From positions 186,001 to 250,000 of the forward strand of contig OZ025689.1 in NCBI GenBank assembly GCA_964019335.1: DNA of 64,000 nt, read 5' to 3'. The notes beneath the pieces were generated by a model, which had not been told where the DNA came from, searched no databases, and worked only from the letters and a program-made list of their open reading frames with translations. Of this stretch, positions 52,702 to 63,999 are shown one piece after another. Each line of letters opens with the position of its first letter. The stretch's first letter is position 1. Made by a program: the position numbers and the translations under genes. Source of the DNA: Diplonema japonicum. Its lineage: Eukaryota > Euglenozoa > Diplonemea > Diplonemida > Diplonemidae.

Positions 52702-55700
52702 TCAGTGTTTCTTCTTCTTCTTCTTCTTTTTCTTGCCGGGAGTCGCGCTGTTCCTTCGGCCCTCGCTCATCATCGACGGACGTCGGATGCTTGATTCGGA
52801 CAACCTAGAGCTCTTCCTCCTGCCGCTAGAATGCGAAGTTCTTCGAGTGTTCAACTTGATGGGCTCGAGTCCCTCAAAGCTGAGCATGGAAGTGTCTTTG
52901 ATCAGCACGGACGCTGGGAAAAGGTCAGTCGACTCGTTGTCGAACTTCAGCCAGAAGAGGTTCTTGCCTCTGTCGAAAAGTACCACTGTAGCACTCTGGC
53001 AGCAATGCCTGGCCCGTGTTCTGTCCCAATTCAACCCCGCTGCTTCAATGGCCTTTTTAAGCACCGTGGGTTCCGGCAAGACCACCCTAGGCTGAAACTC
53101 TTCGAGTCGCACGGGAACCTTGTCCGACAGATGTGGGGCTTTCTCCCTTAGCAAGTCAGTCAGTGCATGGTCTCGTCGTAGGGCGGCGAGCTCCAACGCA
53201 AGAAACCCGCCCCCGTTTGCCTCCACATTCGCGTTGTTGTTGAGCAAAACCTTCGCTGCATGCAGATGCCCGCCTGAAGCGGCCACTTGCAGGGACGTTT
53301 GCCGTGACTCGTTGATGGCTTCAACAGAGGCACCTAGTTCCAGCAGGGTACCTATTCCCTCCGAATTGCCGATCTCGGCTGCTTTGATTAAGTTGGCGTC
53401 AAGGGCGGTGATGTGGCCGACGACAAGCTTCATAAGTCGTTTGGCGACGCGGATGCCTTCTGGTGTGTAGAGGGCCTGCTCGTAAGGGTCGAGCAGGCAT
53501 CGCAGCGACTCGTCAGTGTTCTTCTTAGAGAGGTAGTGTATGACGTTGAAGAGCTGCATAACGTACTTCGGGGCGCCTTCGCCTGTGATGAGCGGGACCA
53601 TGCCCCGCAGGTAGGTCTCGATCGCATCGAACTCGTCGACTTCCTCCATTGAGAAGAGCTGCAGGTTCTGCTTGTCGAGGATCATCTGGTGCTCCTCCGC
53701 GAGACTGTTCGTGACGCGAAAGATGGTGTTCGGTGGGTACAGCCACTCAGACTCACGAGCAAACCTGCTCCAGTGTGCTATGCAGACACAATTCCTCCCC
53801 AACAACGTGAACACAGCAGCCGTGCTGTCCCCCTTCGCAAACGCTGCAGCGACACCCCTATCAAGCGACGACGACGAGAACTGCCCCCACAACACAATCT
53901 TATTCGTATCATACACCCTCCTGTCCAAAATAACTCCTTGCAAACCCCTGTAATTTTTGATCCCTTGCTGCGGCGGCACGATTTCGTGCGGGATGGGGTT
54001 CGGGGAAGGCACTGCGCGGAGCAGCTCTAGAGCCTGGTCGAGGTAGAACTGGAGGGGGAGCACCTGCTGCAGCATCCAAATCCCAATGGAATAAGAACAG
54101 TGTTCCGGCTTCAAAGCAGTCACATTGTTTCCTGAAGCTCGCGCAATCCACTTCTTTTTGTGGTAGTAAATCTTCCTAGCAGGGGTTGTCGTCCTCACGA
54201 ACTGAACAGGCTTTGTCTTCTGATAAATTAACTCGAGTGCTTCTTGCGAGGTTGGCGGGTTTGAAGCCGTGTACTTCCCGTCGAAATCATTGCTCTGCGT
54301 CTGAACGGAGAGGATCGTGTCGTGGTTGTGGAACTGGTAGTTTCGCATGGCGGCGTTGATGTGCCAGTAGATCTGGTCATCGAAGGCGTTCTTGAGTCTG
54401 AAGACTTCAATTGGCTCAGAACGGGGCTTCACCTCCACAACGAGGAACGGTGCACTGGCGAGGTTGATGCAATACGTTTTCTCGTAAAGCACCAGCTTCT
54501 GTATGTCTAATGCGTGCGCAATGTGCTGAGGAGTCATTTGTGTTTTTTCACTGATTTTTGTCTTAAGTATCATCCGAATCGCGTCCACAATCAACGGGTA
54601 CTTCGGGTCCCTTTTAGGTGGTGGTGGCACAAGCTGAGAATCTTTCTCAATCAGTTCAGTATACTGTGCAGCTAGGTAAGCGTCGTGCTTCTGCTGATCC
54701 ACCGTGTTGAGGCAGCTCTTGATGAGTTCGGTGGCTTTCTCCCCGACAACCCTTTTGCAGACCCAGTTCGAAGCCCAATTCAAACTCTCTTTCGGACTTC
54801 GTGAATATAAATACTCGATGAGCCCTGGCGGCGGTAGCTGCTCTAAGGGCGACGCGAACAAAGTCGAGGTTCCAAGCTTCAGGCACGGCAGCCAGAGCAC
54901 TGTGTCGTGCAGAGGTGCGATCTCCTCGTCGCCCCTTGATGTGTTGTTGTACCGTACTAACACCACCTTGTCCTGCCTGAAGACATCAATCTCAAACTTG
55001 GTGTTCAGCGGGACTGCCCGCAACGTCGGCTGTACATCACCCACTTTGCTGTTCTTAAACCAAGCAGGGTTGACTGTCAGCTGCGTACCTTCAAACTCAG
55101 AGAAGGCCTGCTCCAGGTCATCCGTGAGATGCGACAGAACTTCCCAACATGCCTTCTGCTTCGAGCTAACCCACGCCACCCAGACTACTCTGTTGAACAG
55201 CGACAAGCTGTATGTGTAGAATGGCAGTACCAAACCTGGTGTTTGATTTGCCGAGTGCCACCTCTCTATGACAGCAAGGTTGCCAAGCAGATCGGTGACA
55301 GTGTCTGTTGGCCACATCAGGCCTTTGGGCGACCGCCACGAACTGACGTCTTCGATAGTCTGCCGCACCGACCTCGAAGGAATCCAATCTTTCGCGTAGA
55401 ACTCAAGCTTCTCCACTTCTTCAGGCGCTTTGGCTTCGTTGATGCCATCTGCGTACTTTGCAGAGCTTTCGTTGTCACCCCCCTTCACGGCCTTCCCATT
55501 TGCTGCCCATTTTCGCAGCTCTCGCTGCATGGCTATTGGACCGATTGCTCTCTTAATGGTGTCAAGACTTATACCCACCATTCCTGTGTCTCCTTCGTCA
55601 GATAGTAGTTTTCGTATCGTTTTCATCAGCACGAAGCTCGGCTCCTCCACTGCTGTGCCGGCTTTACGAAATGTATCCTTCTTCACGAGCTTTGTTCTGA

Positions 55701-56565
55701 ACGCATCGCTCTTCCTCAGTGGGCTGAGTACATCGTCGACATCCTGTGACTCCTTGATGTTCAAACGCATCCTTTCTACGTTTGCCGCTTCTCGCACTGC
55801 ACGGTCGGTGGCCGCAACGACTTCCTTCTTTAACTCCGTGTTCTTGTCCTCCGCCTCTACCTTCAGTGCCTCCAAATGGCGTATCACCTCTTCTCTCTGC
55901 TTTAACTCTTTCCACACCCAAGGGGGCTGCTTTGACTTTTGCATATTTCTATGGTCTGCGGTCATTGCCCTCTTAATATCCCCAGCATGCACACGATCCA
56001 CTTCACTGGCTGTAAGGTTCAATTGATGAAGAGGTGTTTTAGGACGGCTTGTTGGTGACACAAGTTGGAGAGGTGGAGAGGGTGTGAAAATAGGGCTGGG
56101 GACAGGGGGACCGGAGCACACTGGTTGGCCGCTGTTGATGGTAATTGAGATGCCACTGTGTGGGGGCAGCAATCGTGGTGACAACTCTGGAGAGTGTTTC
56201 GGAGAAGGAGTACTAGATATTAGCACAGGCTGAAAAAGCGACAAAACTGAGGGACGGGTACGGCACTGCTTGATACAAGGGGGTAGGTTGTGAGTGACGT
56301 TGGCAATGTCGGAGAGCGTTCGCAGCTTTGTTAAAATCGTGTCTGCTTCTCGCATAGGGAGCGAGAACTTCTTGTTGACATCGGGCAGGCTTACAACATG
56401 CCCCATAGTGAAGTACCTGGGATTGAGCTCCGGAGTGGTGTACACTATATTTCTTGCAGTGAAGGTCTCGTGCCCTACCTTGAACAACAAACTGCACCCA
56501 AATGCCACCCTTATAACCACTGTGTGGCCTGAGATCCTGTCTTTGAATGAGACATGTACGTCCAT
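52702..56565 (-). CDS. ADP-ribosyltransferase (R-S-E class) with ankyrin repeats
   Basis: A 1287-residue intronless protein. The N-terminal 90 residues are a small domain, followed by a Ser/Pro-rich linker and a coiled coil (about 210-280). A large unassigned middle region follows. At about 890-1030 lies an ADP-ribosyltransferase fold of the arginine-specific type: NYRGLQG supplies Arg, WGQFSSSSLDRGVAAAF the Ser-x-Ser strand, and ESEWLYPPNT the catalytic E-x-E. Two to three ankyrin repeats follow (about 1095-1190: ITALDANLIKAAEIGN; SLQVAASGGHLHAAKVLL). The tail has QSATVVLFDRGKNLFWLKFD and ends in a Lys run encoded by AAG codons. It would transfer ADP-ribose from NAD+ to protein; the ankyrin repeats suggest target binding. 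No signal peptide, so it is probably intracellular. Confidence 0.85.
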   Translation of the reverse strand: MDVHVSFKDRISGHTVVIRVAFGCSLLFKVGHETFTARNIVYTTPELNPRYFTMGHVVSLPDVNKKFSLPMREADTILTKLRTLSDIANVTHNLPPCIKQCRTRPSVLSLFQPVLISSTPSPKHSPELSPRLLPPHSGISITINSGQPVCSGPPVPSPIFTPSPPLQLVSPTSRPKTPLHQLNLTASEVDRVHAGDIKRAMTADHRNMQKSKQPPWVWKELKQREEVIRHLEALKVEAEDKNTELKKEVVAATDRAVREAANVERMRLNIKESQDVDDVLSPLRKSDAFRTKLVKKDTFRKAGTAVEEPSFVLMKTIRKLLSDEGDTGMVGISLDTIKRAIGPIAMQRELRKWAANGKAVKGGDNESSAKYADGINEAKAPEEVEKLEFYAKDWIPSRSVRQTIEDVSSWRSPKGLMWPTDTVTDLLGNLAVIERWHSANQTPGLVLPFYTYSLSLFNRVVWVAWVSSKQKACWEVLSHLTDDLEQAFSEFEGTQLTVNPAWFKNSKVGDVQPTLRAVPLNTKFEIDVFRQDKVVLVRYNNTSRGDEEIAPLHDTVLWLPCLKLGTSTLFASPLEQLPPPGLIEYLYSRSPKESLNWASNWVCKRVVGEKATELIKSCLNTVDQQKHDAYLAAQYTELIEKDSQLVPPPPKRDPKYPLIVDAIRMILKTKISEKTQMTPQHIAHALDIQKLVLYEKTYCINLASAPFLVVEVKPRSEPIEVFRLKNAFDDQIYWHINAAMRNYQFHNHDTILSVQTQSNDFDGKYTASNPPTSQEALELIYQKTKPVQFVRTTTPARKIYYHKKKWIARASGNNVTALKPEHCSYSIGIWMLQQVLPLQFYLDQALELLRAVPSPNPIPHEIVPPQQGIKNYRGLQGVILDRRVYDTNKIVLWGQFSSSSLDRGVAAAFAKGDSTAAVFTLLGRNCVCIAHWSRFARESEWLYPPNTIFRVTNSLAEEHQMILDKQNLQLFSMEEVDEFDAIETYLRGMVPLITGEGAPKYVMQLFNVIHYLSKKNTDESLRCLLDPYEQALYTPEGIRVAKRLMKLVVGHITALDANLIKAAEIGNSEGIGTLLELGASVEAINESRQTSLQVAASGGHLHAAKVLLNNNANVEANGGGFLALELAALRRDHALTDLLREKAPHLSDKVPVRLEEFQPRVVLPEPTVLKKAIEAAGLNWDRTRARHCCQSATVVLFDRGKNLFWLKFDNESTDLFPASVLIKDTSMLSFEGLEPIKLNTRRTSHSSGRRKSSRLSESSIRRPSMMSEGRRNSATPGKKKKKKKKKH

Positions 56566-56628
56566 GTCTAGCGGTCATTTCTTATCTTCCTAGAGGCAGT
56601 GAAGGTGCACGAACTAGTAACATAGTTT

Positions 56629-59600
56629 TCACTTTAAAGTCGGCAGAGCACCCTTAACGTGCACCAGACGGAAGTCTGATTCCACGTCTTCGGCGAGTAA
56701 CAGAGGCTTCGGACGTGCAGACTGTCGCCGCTTGCTGCGGCCCTGTTCAGGCACGAAAGAAGGTGTGATGTAGCGCTTTGCGGGTGCCCAGCCACCTATT
56801 CTGTCGGGGATGCTCTTTACGGTGAGGCATGAAACAGCGTCAGAGAAGACCGACTTTTGCGATGGGGCAGGAGAAGAGATACTATTGGGAATGTGACCCC
56901 TTGGTACCACGAGACGCAGCATGTTGTCACTGTCACCTACGTAGCCCAGTGCCGCCACGTCAAGCTTTGGTTTCGTTTTCTTAGAAAGCTGTTTCAACAC
57001 TGCGATGGTTGGGGTTGCCTGCTGCGGTTCGGTGGTTCTCCTCAAGGCGGAAGTGAGCTCTTTTGACAGCACATCTCGTCTGTCTTTTGACTCGCCTTCT
57101 ACGATGGCACGGAGGCGGTTCTCTGAGGTGGTTTCTTTGACCTCCATCCTTGGGGACCCAAGAACCTTCAGCATATGTCTTGTCTCGATCTGGCGTTGGG
57201 CAAAACCTTCGATGGGGTTGCGATCGCATCGTGTGGAGTAGGCCGTGTGTCTCGGAGAGAACTCCATCTTCGACACAAGCGACTGTAAGGGTGTCTCAGA
57301 AGGGACGTCCTTGTCGACTTGACTAACAGAGAATGGCTGCTTGATTCCTTCAACTACCTTGGTCCAGACGCACGTTGTGCCAAGCAAGGTAACGAACTGT
57401 GCCCGCACAGCACGCCGCAGCCTTGCCCACAAAGTGGCCGTGCGCAGCCTCACCTTGCCCCTTTCGGAGCGTGGCAGTGTGAAGCACCACTGGTTCGTAA
57501 GCAACGGTCCTTGACGCAGTGACGTCATTAGGCTCCCATCCATCGCCCAGATGTGCACCTTCATATCATATCCGCATGTTATGACACACTGGACGGGATC
57601 GCTGAGCACAAGGATGCTGACGATGCCTTCTTCGTGTGCCTGCCAATTTAGCACGACGTTCGGCATGTAACTGTGGCAGTTCAGCGACACCTGCTCACCT
57701 CGCCGTGTCACTTCCTGTTGAATGCCTGGTCTTTCTTCACATACCTGGAAGTACGCGTTGCAATCCTCTGAGCCAGCCATTCGCATCACCACAGACATGT
57801 CCCAGCACGTCACAGTGCCGAGCTCGTTGGCCACATACATGTAGCAGGGCTCGTACCATGCAATGGAACTAACGGTTGGCACGACTGACGGCTATGGTTG
57901 GGTGTTGTTTTGCAAGGCACCATACCTTGGCAGGCGCTGTGGGGTCCAGCAGAGAAGCAAGCAGCTTTTTCGCCATTTCGTTGTTCCGTGCTTGTGAACA
58001 GACGAAGCCTGAACTCCTGTACAATTCAATGTAGATTAATTGACATGCATACTCATCACCCGAATCCACATCTTCACTGAGGACACCTGACCGCGGCATA
58101 GCTTTCGGGGGGTTGGATGCGTACCACCTGCACAGGCACACGGGCACATCTAGGTTTGCCCATATGTGGAATGCCCCGTGTGTGTCACCAGTCAATATTA
58201 CATTGAGACAATATTTCCCACAGCACAACTCTGTGTCCTGAGGGTGCCCCATTTTAGCAAGACGCTTGAGGCTGCTGTTGATGATTGACAAGCTGTAGAC
58301 GTACGCGGACCGTCCCACGCAGGTGACGAGCACTTGCGGTTCTGTAGGTGAGATGGCTACGTCGCGCACATCGACCGAGAAGCTGAGCTTTGCTACAGCA
58401 TCGACACCCCTGTTCTTCTCTTCGGGGATGGGAAACATCGAACGCTTCCTCCTTGGCGATTTTGCATATGGCGATTTTGGCGACATAACTTCCGGCGACT
58501 GTGGACGGCTGTGCAAAAAAGCTTTTTCCGTGGCGCTTTTTGAGACTAGTTTCTTGAACTTCGAGACGGCTGCGCTTGTCGCGTCGCTTTTCTCGCCTGT
58601 CTTCCTTGGGAGGAACATCTTGCTGATGGCGCCGAAGGGGTGCTGTGCCTCGTTGATCTCATCTGTGAAGGTGGAAAAGACAGGTTTCTTGATCTTCGGG
58701 AGCACGGCGCGAAGTGCAATGGGCGGGTCGAGGTCGTACCACACACACAGGTGACCACCTGCATACACAGCGACGTACATCTCGTGCCTTGATGAGAAGG
58801 AAATTGCTGTTATGGCGCTAGCGTGCTTTTTGAATGTTCGCAGCACCGTTCCTGTCATGATAGATACCACGGTGAGCGTTCCGCACGTGTTCCCAACGAG
58901 CATCTTGCATGGCTTCCGGTCGTCCACCACCAGGGCTGCGATCGATGACGGTGTCAGACCGGAAAACGTCTTATCGAGCGCACCTGAGTCGGCGTTCCAC
59001 AAGCGGACCTCCTTCGTGGACGCTGTGAGGAACAAACATTCCGTGCGGAGGTAGTAGCATGCCACCATGCTGCAGTCGGGGACGTGCGCCATCCTTGGGA
59101 CGTCGCTTGACTTCGACTCGTGTTCAAATACATACAGCTGTTTCGAACCGTACACCAGGTGTCTGTTCTTATTTCCCGTGTGCACTACAGAGTGCACCAC
59201 CACATCGTCACTCCCAACCTGCGGCCTCACATTGAAGGACTCCAACATCTGAAACGTACGAATGTCAAATATTTTGGTGACACCTGTTGTGTCCACCGTG
59301 ATGACATGCGGTGTGTTTGGGATCAAGCACACTCCTCCAAGGGGGGCTGCATGGGGGCTGTTTGGGTCTGATAACCGGAAGGAGGGTATGGCGGGCATGT
59401 TATCTACCCATATCAAGGCATACGGCTCGATACCAGAAGTGATAAGAAAATGGTAGCTGTCCACATGGCTGACAGAGTACACACCGTGCTTGTGCCCAGC
59501 CTTGCTGTCGTACTCGGTGACGGTTTGCTCCTTGTTGAGGGACACAGTTTGTATCTTGTTGTCAAGACCTACCGTTATAAGAGAGTCGTTGGGGAGCGCC

Positions 59601-60577
59601 ACCATGTCGGTCACTGACGAGGTGTGCGCCTTTATTTGAAAAAGGGGTTTGAACGAGGCGGTCATGAACTTGTCGAAGTCAACGGTAATGACAAGCCCCT
59701 GCCTGTCGCCGATGAATAGTCTGTTGGACGCTTGGGCGTATGTCATGCATTTAGCGGAGTGCTGCAGGGTAGCTTCGCGGACAACTGACTCTGTGCTGAT
59801 GTTCCAAGCTCGCAAACGAAAGTCAGACGTTGCGGTTAAAAGCAGTTTTGGGTTTGGAATGTACTCTGTGTTAAGAACGGCGGAGTCATGTTCCAAAACC
59901 TTGGTCTCTGCTTCGCCAAACACAGGAACGTCACAATCTAATAGAGAGACTTTCTTCTTGGAGACGGCGACGACCTTGTCGAGACCGGGGTAGTACCGCA
60001 TGCTGGTGAAGAGCTCCTTGTGCTCTTCTATGCTGAGGGATATCTTGCCGACGTGGTTGTAGCTCGTCTCGGAGAGGCGGCTCGCTTGTTTCAGATTGTT
60101 GGACGATGGGTCGTGCATGATGTTGTCGATCAGGAAGTTCATGAAGTCATCCCAGACAACGCAGCCATTCTTAGCCACGTCGACTGCGACGTAAAGCGCT
60201 TTGATGTAGTTGTCCAAGTCGGGGAGCCGGCTAGTGGACTTCCGCGGCACACCGTCTATCAGGAACCTCCCCGACTTGTCGAACAGCTTCAGATTAATCA
60301 GCAACGCTTGGAACAAAAACAGAAAATCTTGAGGCGACGCGATTTCCCCGCACTGCGTGTCCCACAGTTGTTTTAATACCACGAACTGTTCCTCGTTGAT
60401 CACGCTCAGCAGGCCCCTTGCGCTCACACCGTGTTTCTGTATGTGTTCCGGTGTTGGGTCGAACTCCTTCTGAAACTTCAAATACCTATTCCATGTTCCA
60501 ACCAGCTCTTTGCATCCTTTCAGCTTCCGCCACTTTGCCTTCCCCGCAGTTGGAGTCCCCGTCTGAGATCCTGCCAT
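56629..60577 (-). CDS. WD40-repeat protein with N-terminal EF-hand (WDR49/WDR64-like)
   Basis: Exons 57926-60577 and 56629-57891 join to 1304 residues. The N-terminus has a helical EF-hand pair region with one recognisable loop (DVAKNGCVVWDD, about residues 133-144). Two beta-propellers follow (units such as HDSAVLNTEYIPNPKLLLTAT, HTSSVTDMVALPNDSLITVG, HASAITAISFSSRHEMYVAV), separated by a Ser/Lys/Pro linker with repeated SPK motifs. The intron (57892-57925, 34 nt, GTATGG...CATAG) joins DPTAPAK to PSVVPTVSSIAWYEPC and a further propeller blade; the downstream frame has no ATG of its own. EF-hand WD40 proteins of this kind occur in cilia-bearing organisms. The next gene starts 63 bp downstream. 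Confidence 0.85.
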
Positions 60578-60958
60578 CTCTCCATTTCTTTCACCCTAAA
60601 TCTCCTGTGGGAGGTATTTAAAAAAAAAGGGGGGGGGCTGGTTAGGTGCCTCGGCTTTACGTTACTCCACCCATTGTGCTGATGATGGCTTTCGTGAGAA
60701 TGAAAGGGAAAAGAACCGAAATGAAATGCAAAAAAAAAAGGCACAGACAAACAGGCCAGGAAGTAAAGGGGAATCGGGAAAGGGGGGGGGGGGGGGGGGG
60801 GTACATCTAAGGAGGAAGAATTGTCGAGTAACAGGAGGGGGAAGAAAAAGGAATAAAATAACAACAATATTATGAAGAAACGGGGGTTAAGGAGACGGGG
60901 GTGGGGCGGGGGGGGGGGGGGGGGTTTCGCCCTCTTTTTTTTCTCTCTTATTTCTCTT
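60578..60958. other. Homopolymer-rich spacer
   Basis: Contains G runs near 60783-60800 and 60909-60924. No gene. Confidence 0.6.
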
Positions 60959-62856
60959 CTAGTACGAATCGAGAATGTTGTGGCCGATGTCCCCTGCGAG
61001 GGACATGTCGCGGAGGGATTGGAGCACCTCACGTTTTCTGGAATTTGTTGTTAATAAAGTTTTTATGCCCCCTATTCTGCCCACCCTCTCTACCTTTCCA
61101 TGAAATCCGGCAGCTCGACTGCCTTGTTGATGTCGGGGAAGTCAAGCTTGCTAAGGTCCTCCGCGACCATGATGCATCTCGTGGGCGGCCTTTCCTCACC
61201 GTTGACTGAGTAGATGATGCCTTCGTACTTCAGGGTGAAGACCAAGAGATCACCGTCACTGTCGTAGTACTCAACGACAGTGGCCGGTGGGGCTGTTCGC
61301 TTAGGTGTTTTGGGTGAAGTGGGTGCTGATGATTTTGAGGCTCTGCGTGGCACCGCCCCTGGGGAAACAATCTTACTCTGTGTCACAGAGGGCGACCTCT
61401 CAACCCTGAGGTCGTTGCTTGTCTTCGCCACTTCCGCAGGCGGCAGAAATGGCATAGGCGACGTTGGCTTTAAAATTGACAGTGCTGCCTTGCTCCTGTC
61501 TGACGACATTGTTGGAGACAGCTTCGGTTCCTCGACAGTATTTTCTGCAGGCCTCTTCCATGTTGTCTTCTCACTCGTGTTTGTCAGGCTTTTCTTCGCC
61601 GCAGGTTTCTTCACAACCACTCTTCCAAACACCACCTCTGTCCTCGGCTTGGTTTTTTTCTTGGGGCTCACATTTCTCTTTGGCGCCACCCGCTCCGCCC
61701 TCTTCAGCTCCGCTTCGTACATCACCCCGCGGTCTTTTAGAATATCTTTGCAATGATTCAACTCCCGCTGCGTGAGGTCCGAAGCCAATGCTTGCCGCAG
61801 AGACCCTTCCTTGATATCGGGGTGCTGCCTGCGGAATGTTCTGTTAACGGCATGCCAGTCCGCCTGCGAGGTGATGGTGCTCAGCTCGTTGAAGATAGTC
61901 TGCTCGTCGGTCCCAAAGCCCTTCAGCGCGTTGTATAGTCTGTCACAGGTCTTCTGCACGGATGTGATGTCAACGGCAGTGAGGGTTTCTTCGAGGGACT
62001 TGTTGTACCTTCGGGCGTCAGGTGGGGTTGCAGGGATGGAGGCCACTTCTTCTTCTACCTTTAAGCTGACAGGTGTGTTGGTTGCTTCTTCTTCGATTCG
62101 AACCTGCAGCTCGTCGTTTCGTCTTGAGGTCTCCACTACTGTCTTCTCCATCACAGAACACATTTCCTTCAGCGATGAAATCTTGGCCCGTGCGGCAACA
62201 AGTTCCCTCCGCAGCTGGTCCTGCGACACGTCGTTCTCAGGAAAAATCGATGATGGTTTCCGAGGGGGAGGGATGATAGACCTCCGCCCTTTGGGAGCGC
62301 TCCTTGATCTGCGATTTGGGCACGCTTCACGCATCCATAGAGAGTGATGTGTCCATCGCTGAAGCTTTTCATAATATTTCCTGCACAGCGCACGGCACTG
62401 GCCCAGCCTCATGGCGAGGCCCACCTTTTTCTTCAGAAATTGAAACTGCTCTGTTCGCTTCGTGCTGATCTTTTTATGCCGATCGATAGCGCATGTTAGT
62501 ACTTTCCCTTGCGCTTCCAACTCTCTCTTAAGTACCTTATTCTCGTGCATGCTGCTAAAAAGCTCATCAGAATATGCTTGTTCCTCCACCAAGTACGCCT
62601 CATTCAACACAGTGCCGTCATACATATCATCAGGATACACTATAGTCTCTGTGATCGGAACAGCAGGCGTACACGCCACACTCATAACAGGGATACCCGG
62701 TGACACTGCTGCTGCAGGGGGGCTGTGGTTGCCCTCGGGTGGCGGCGACAAACGCGTGTTGCGCCCTCCTGAAAGCCGCCCCGACAGCCTCATACGAGGC
62801 TGGTACTGGGGTTGCAACACTGGACTGCCGTCAGCATCGAAACTCCACCGAGGCAT
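60959..62856 (-). CDS. Coiled-coil protein with one annexin-like repeat
   Basis: Exons 61094-62856 and 60959-61037 give 613 residues. An N-terminal Pro/Arg-rich region is followed by a coiled coil (about 100-155) and a second helix (LRRELVAARAKISSLKEMC). At about 310-385 is an annexin-type repeat (CDRLYNALKGFGTDEQTIFNEL, then DWHAVNRTFRRQHPDIKEGSL), with the GFGTDE loop of type II Ca2+ sites. A Lys/Ser/Pro-rich linker and a small beta domain (VEYYDSDGDLLVFTLKYEG) precede the end. The intron (61038-61093, 56 nt, GTAGAG...CCAG) adds KREVLQSLRDMSLAGDIGHN and LDSY. A single annexin repeat instead of four is unusual. Start: ATG at 62856, one base after the acceptor. Confidence 0.8.
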
Positions 62857-62857
62857 C

Positions 62858-62885
62858 CTGTAGGGAGTGGAAGGGCACAGTAAAA
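62858..62885 (-). promoter_or_regulatory. Acceptor-like tract one base ahead of the annexin-repeat gene start
   Basis: The sense strand reads TTTACTGTGCCCTTCCACTC then CCTACAG|GATG. Strong pyrimidine tract and AG with no coding exon upstream; fits a trans-splice acceptor. Confidence 0.45.
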
Positions 62886-62946
62886 AAATCATGACAAAGT
62901 ATCTATTAGAACATTACAAGCGAAACAAGGGGGAAAATCTAAACTT

Positions 62947-63999
62947 CTACACCCGCCGCATGTACCCGTCATGGGCGTTGCGGTCCCACACAGCGTTGAC
63001 GTCGTACTGCGGCGGCGGGTCGGCATACTCTTCGGACGGTTCCCGCTGCTTGGGGATGTACTGGTCCCAACCACGGTAGGTGTAGTGGTGCCCGTTGACA
63101 GGGGGCGAGGGCGTGTCCTGACGGCTAGGAGATCGGTGTGAGTAATGTGCAGGACGGGGGCGGTGGGCATCCTGAAACTGTTGAGGCGGTGGGGGGAGGG
63201 GTTGTTCGTAAAAGAGAGGCCCAGGGGAAGGGGGTGTCATAGCTCGCTCCTTCCCACGCAATCGCTGAGGAGATTGTGAAGCATCGATTGCTTTCTCGTA
63301 TTTGTCGTAGTAGCTATGCAAGCCGTTTTGTTCATCATATTCTTCGTTCTCCCCGTGCCCCTCGTACCTGTGCCCCTCGTACCCGTGTCCCTCGTACCTG
63401 TCGTGGGGGTAGGGGTCATGCGAGGGTGGGTACTCCTGTTCGTACTGTCCTGTCTCCTGACCCCACTCGCGGTCGTATGTAATCTGAGTGGCAACAAGAT
63501 CGGGTTCTACAGTGCACGTGTCCCTCTGCCCTGCTACAGGGGATGGGAGGGTAGGTTTCTGACGGAGTTGAATAGGTGCATGAGTGGAACCGGTTGCGCT
63601 TCCCCCCATTGCTCGGCGGCTTCTACTCGAGCTCCGGCTCTTGCTCGGCTGCTCACTGAAACCTTTAAGCCGTGTCTTTTCGACTTGCGTCGTACCAGAG
63701 CTGCCGCTCCCTTCCCTCGTCCCTCTCACTTTTACTCTGCAGATCGGGCACTTTCTTGTGTTCCCCGAAGCTGAGTAATATTTCACATCACATTCCTCGC
63801 ACGTACTGTTGCACTGTGCTGTCCCGGCCCTCTCTTTCATCTCATGCCTGCAGTTGTGGCATATGTTCGTCTGTCCGCTTTGTGAATAATACTTAACCCC
63901 GCACCTCCCACAGTTCATGTACACCATCTGCCTGTTTTGCTTGTAAAAAGGGTACGTTGGGAAAACCGATAACAGAATTAAGAAGATCAAAGGAAACAT
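62947..63999 (-). CDS. Double zinc-ribbon protein with disordered Tyr/Pro-rich tail
   Basis: Open from the ATG at 63999 at the window edge. A likelier start is the ATG at 63927 or 63918, just after a CAAAACAG acceptor; either way it could also be a later exon of a gene beginning outside. Two tandem zinc ribbons with identical spacing, C-x2-C-x13-C-x2-C (CGRCGVKYYSQSG...CHNC and CEECDVKYYSASG...CPIC), show an internal duplication. The rest is low complexity: Arg/Ser-rich, then a degenerate RYEGHGYEGH repeat and Pro/Tyr/His-rich sequence. Zinc ribbons of this plain type bind nucleic acid or protein; function unknown. Confidence 0.6.
   Translation of the reverse strand: MFPLIFLILLSVFPTYPFYKQNRQMVYMNCGRCGVKYYSQSGQTNICHNCRHEMKERAGTAQCNSTCEECDVKYYSASGNTRKCPICRVKVRGTREGSGSSGTTQVEKTRLKGFSEQPSKSRSSSRSRRAMGGSATGSTHAPIQLRQKPTLPSPVAGQRDTCTVEPDLVATQITYDREWGQETGQYEQEYPPSHDPYPHDRYEGHGYEGHRYEGHGENEEYDEQNGLHSYYDKYEKAIDASQSPQRLRGKERAMTPPSPGPLFYEQPLPPPPQQFQDAHRPRPAHYSHRSPSRQDTPSPPVNGHHYTYRGWDQYIPKQREPSEEYADPPPQYDVNAVWDRNAHDGYMRRV

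Noticed and set aside
56629-57882. A separate WD40 gene starting near 57882
   Set aside because: There is no ATG at that position (the codon is GTG), and a 34 nt intron joins it in frame to the larger WD40 protein.
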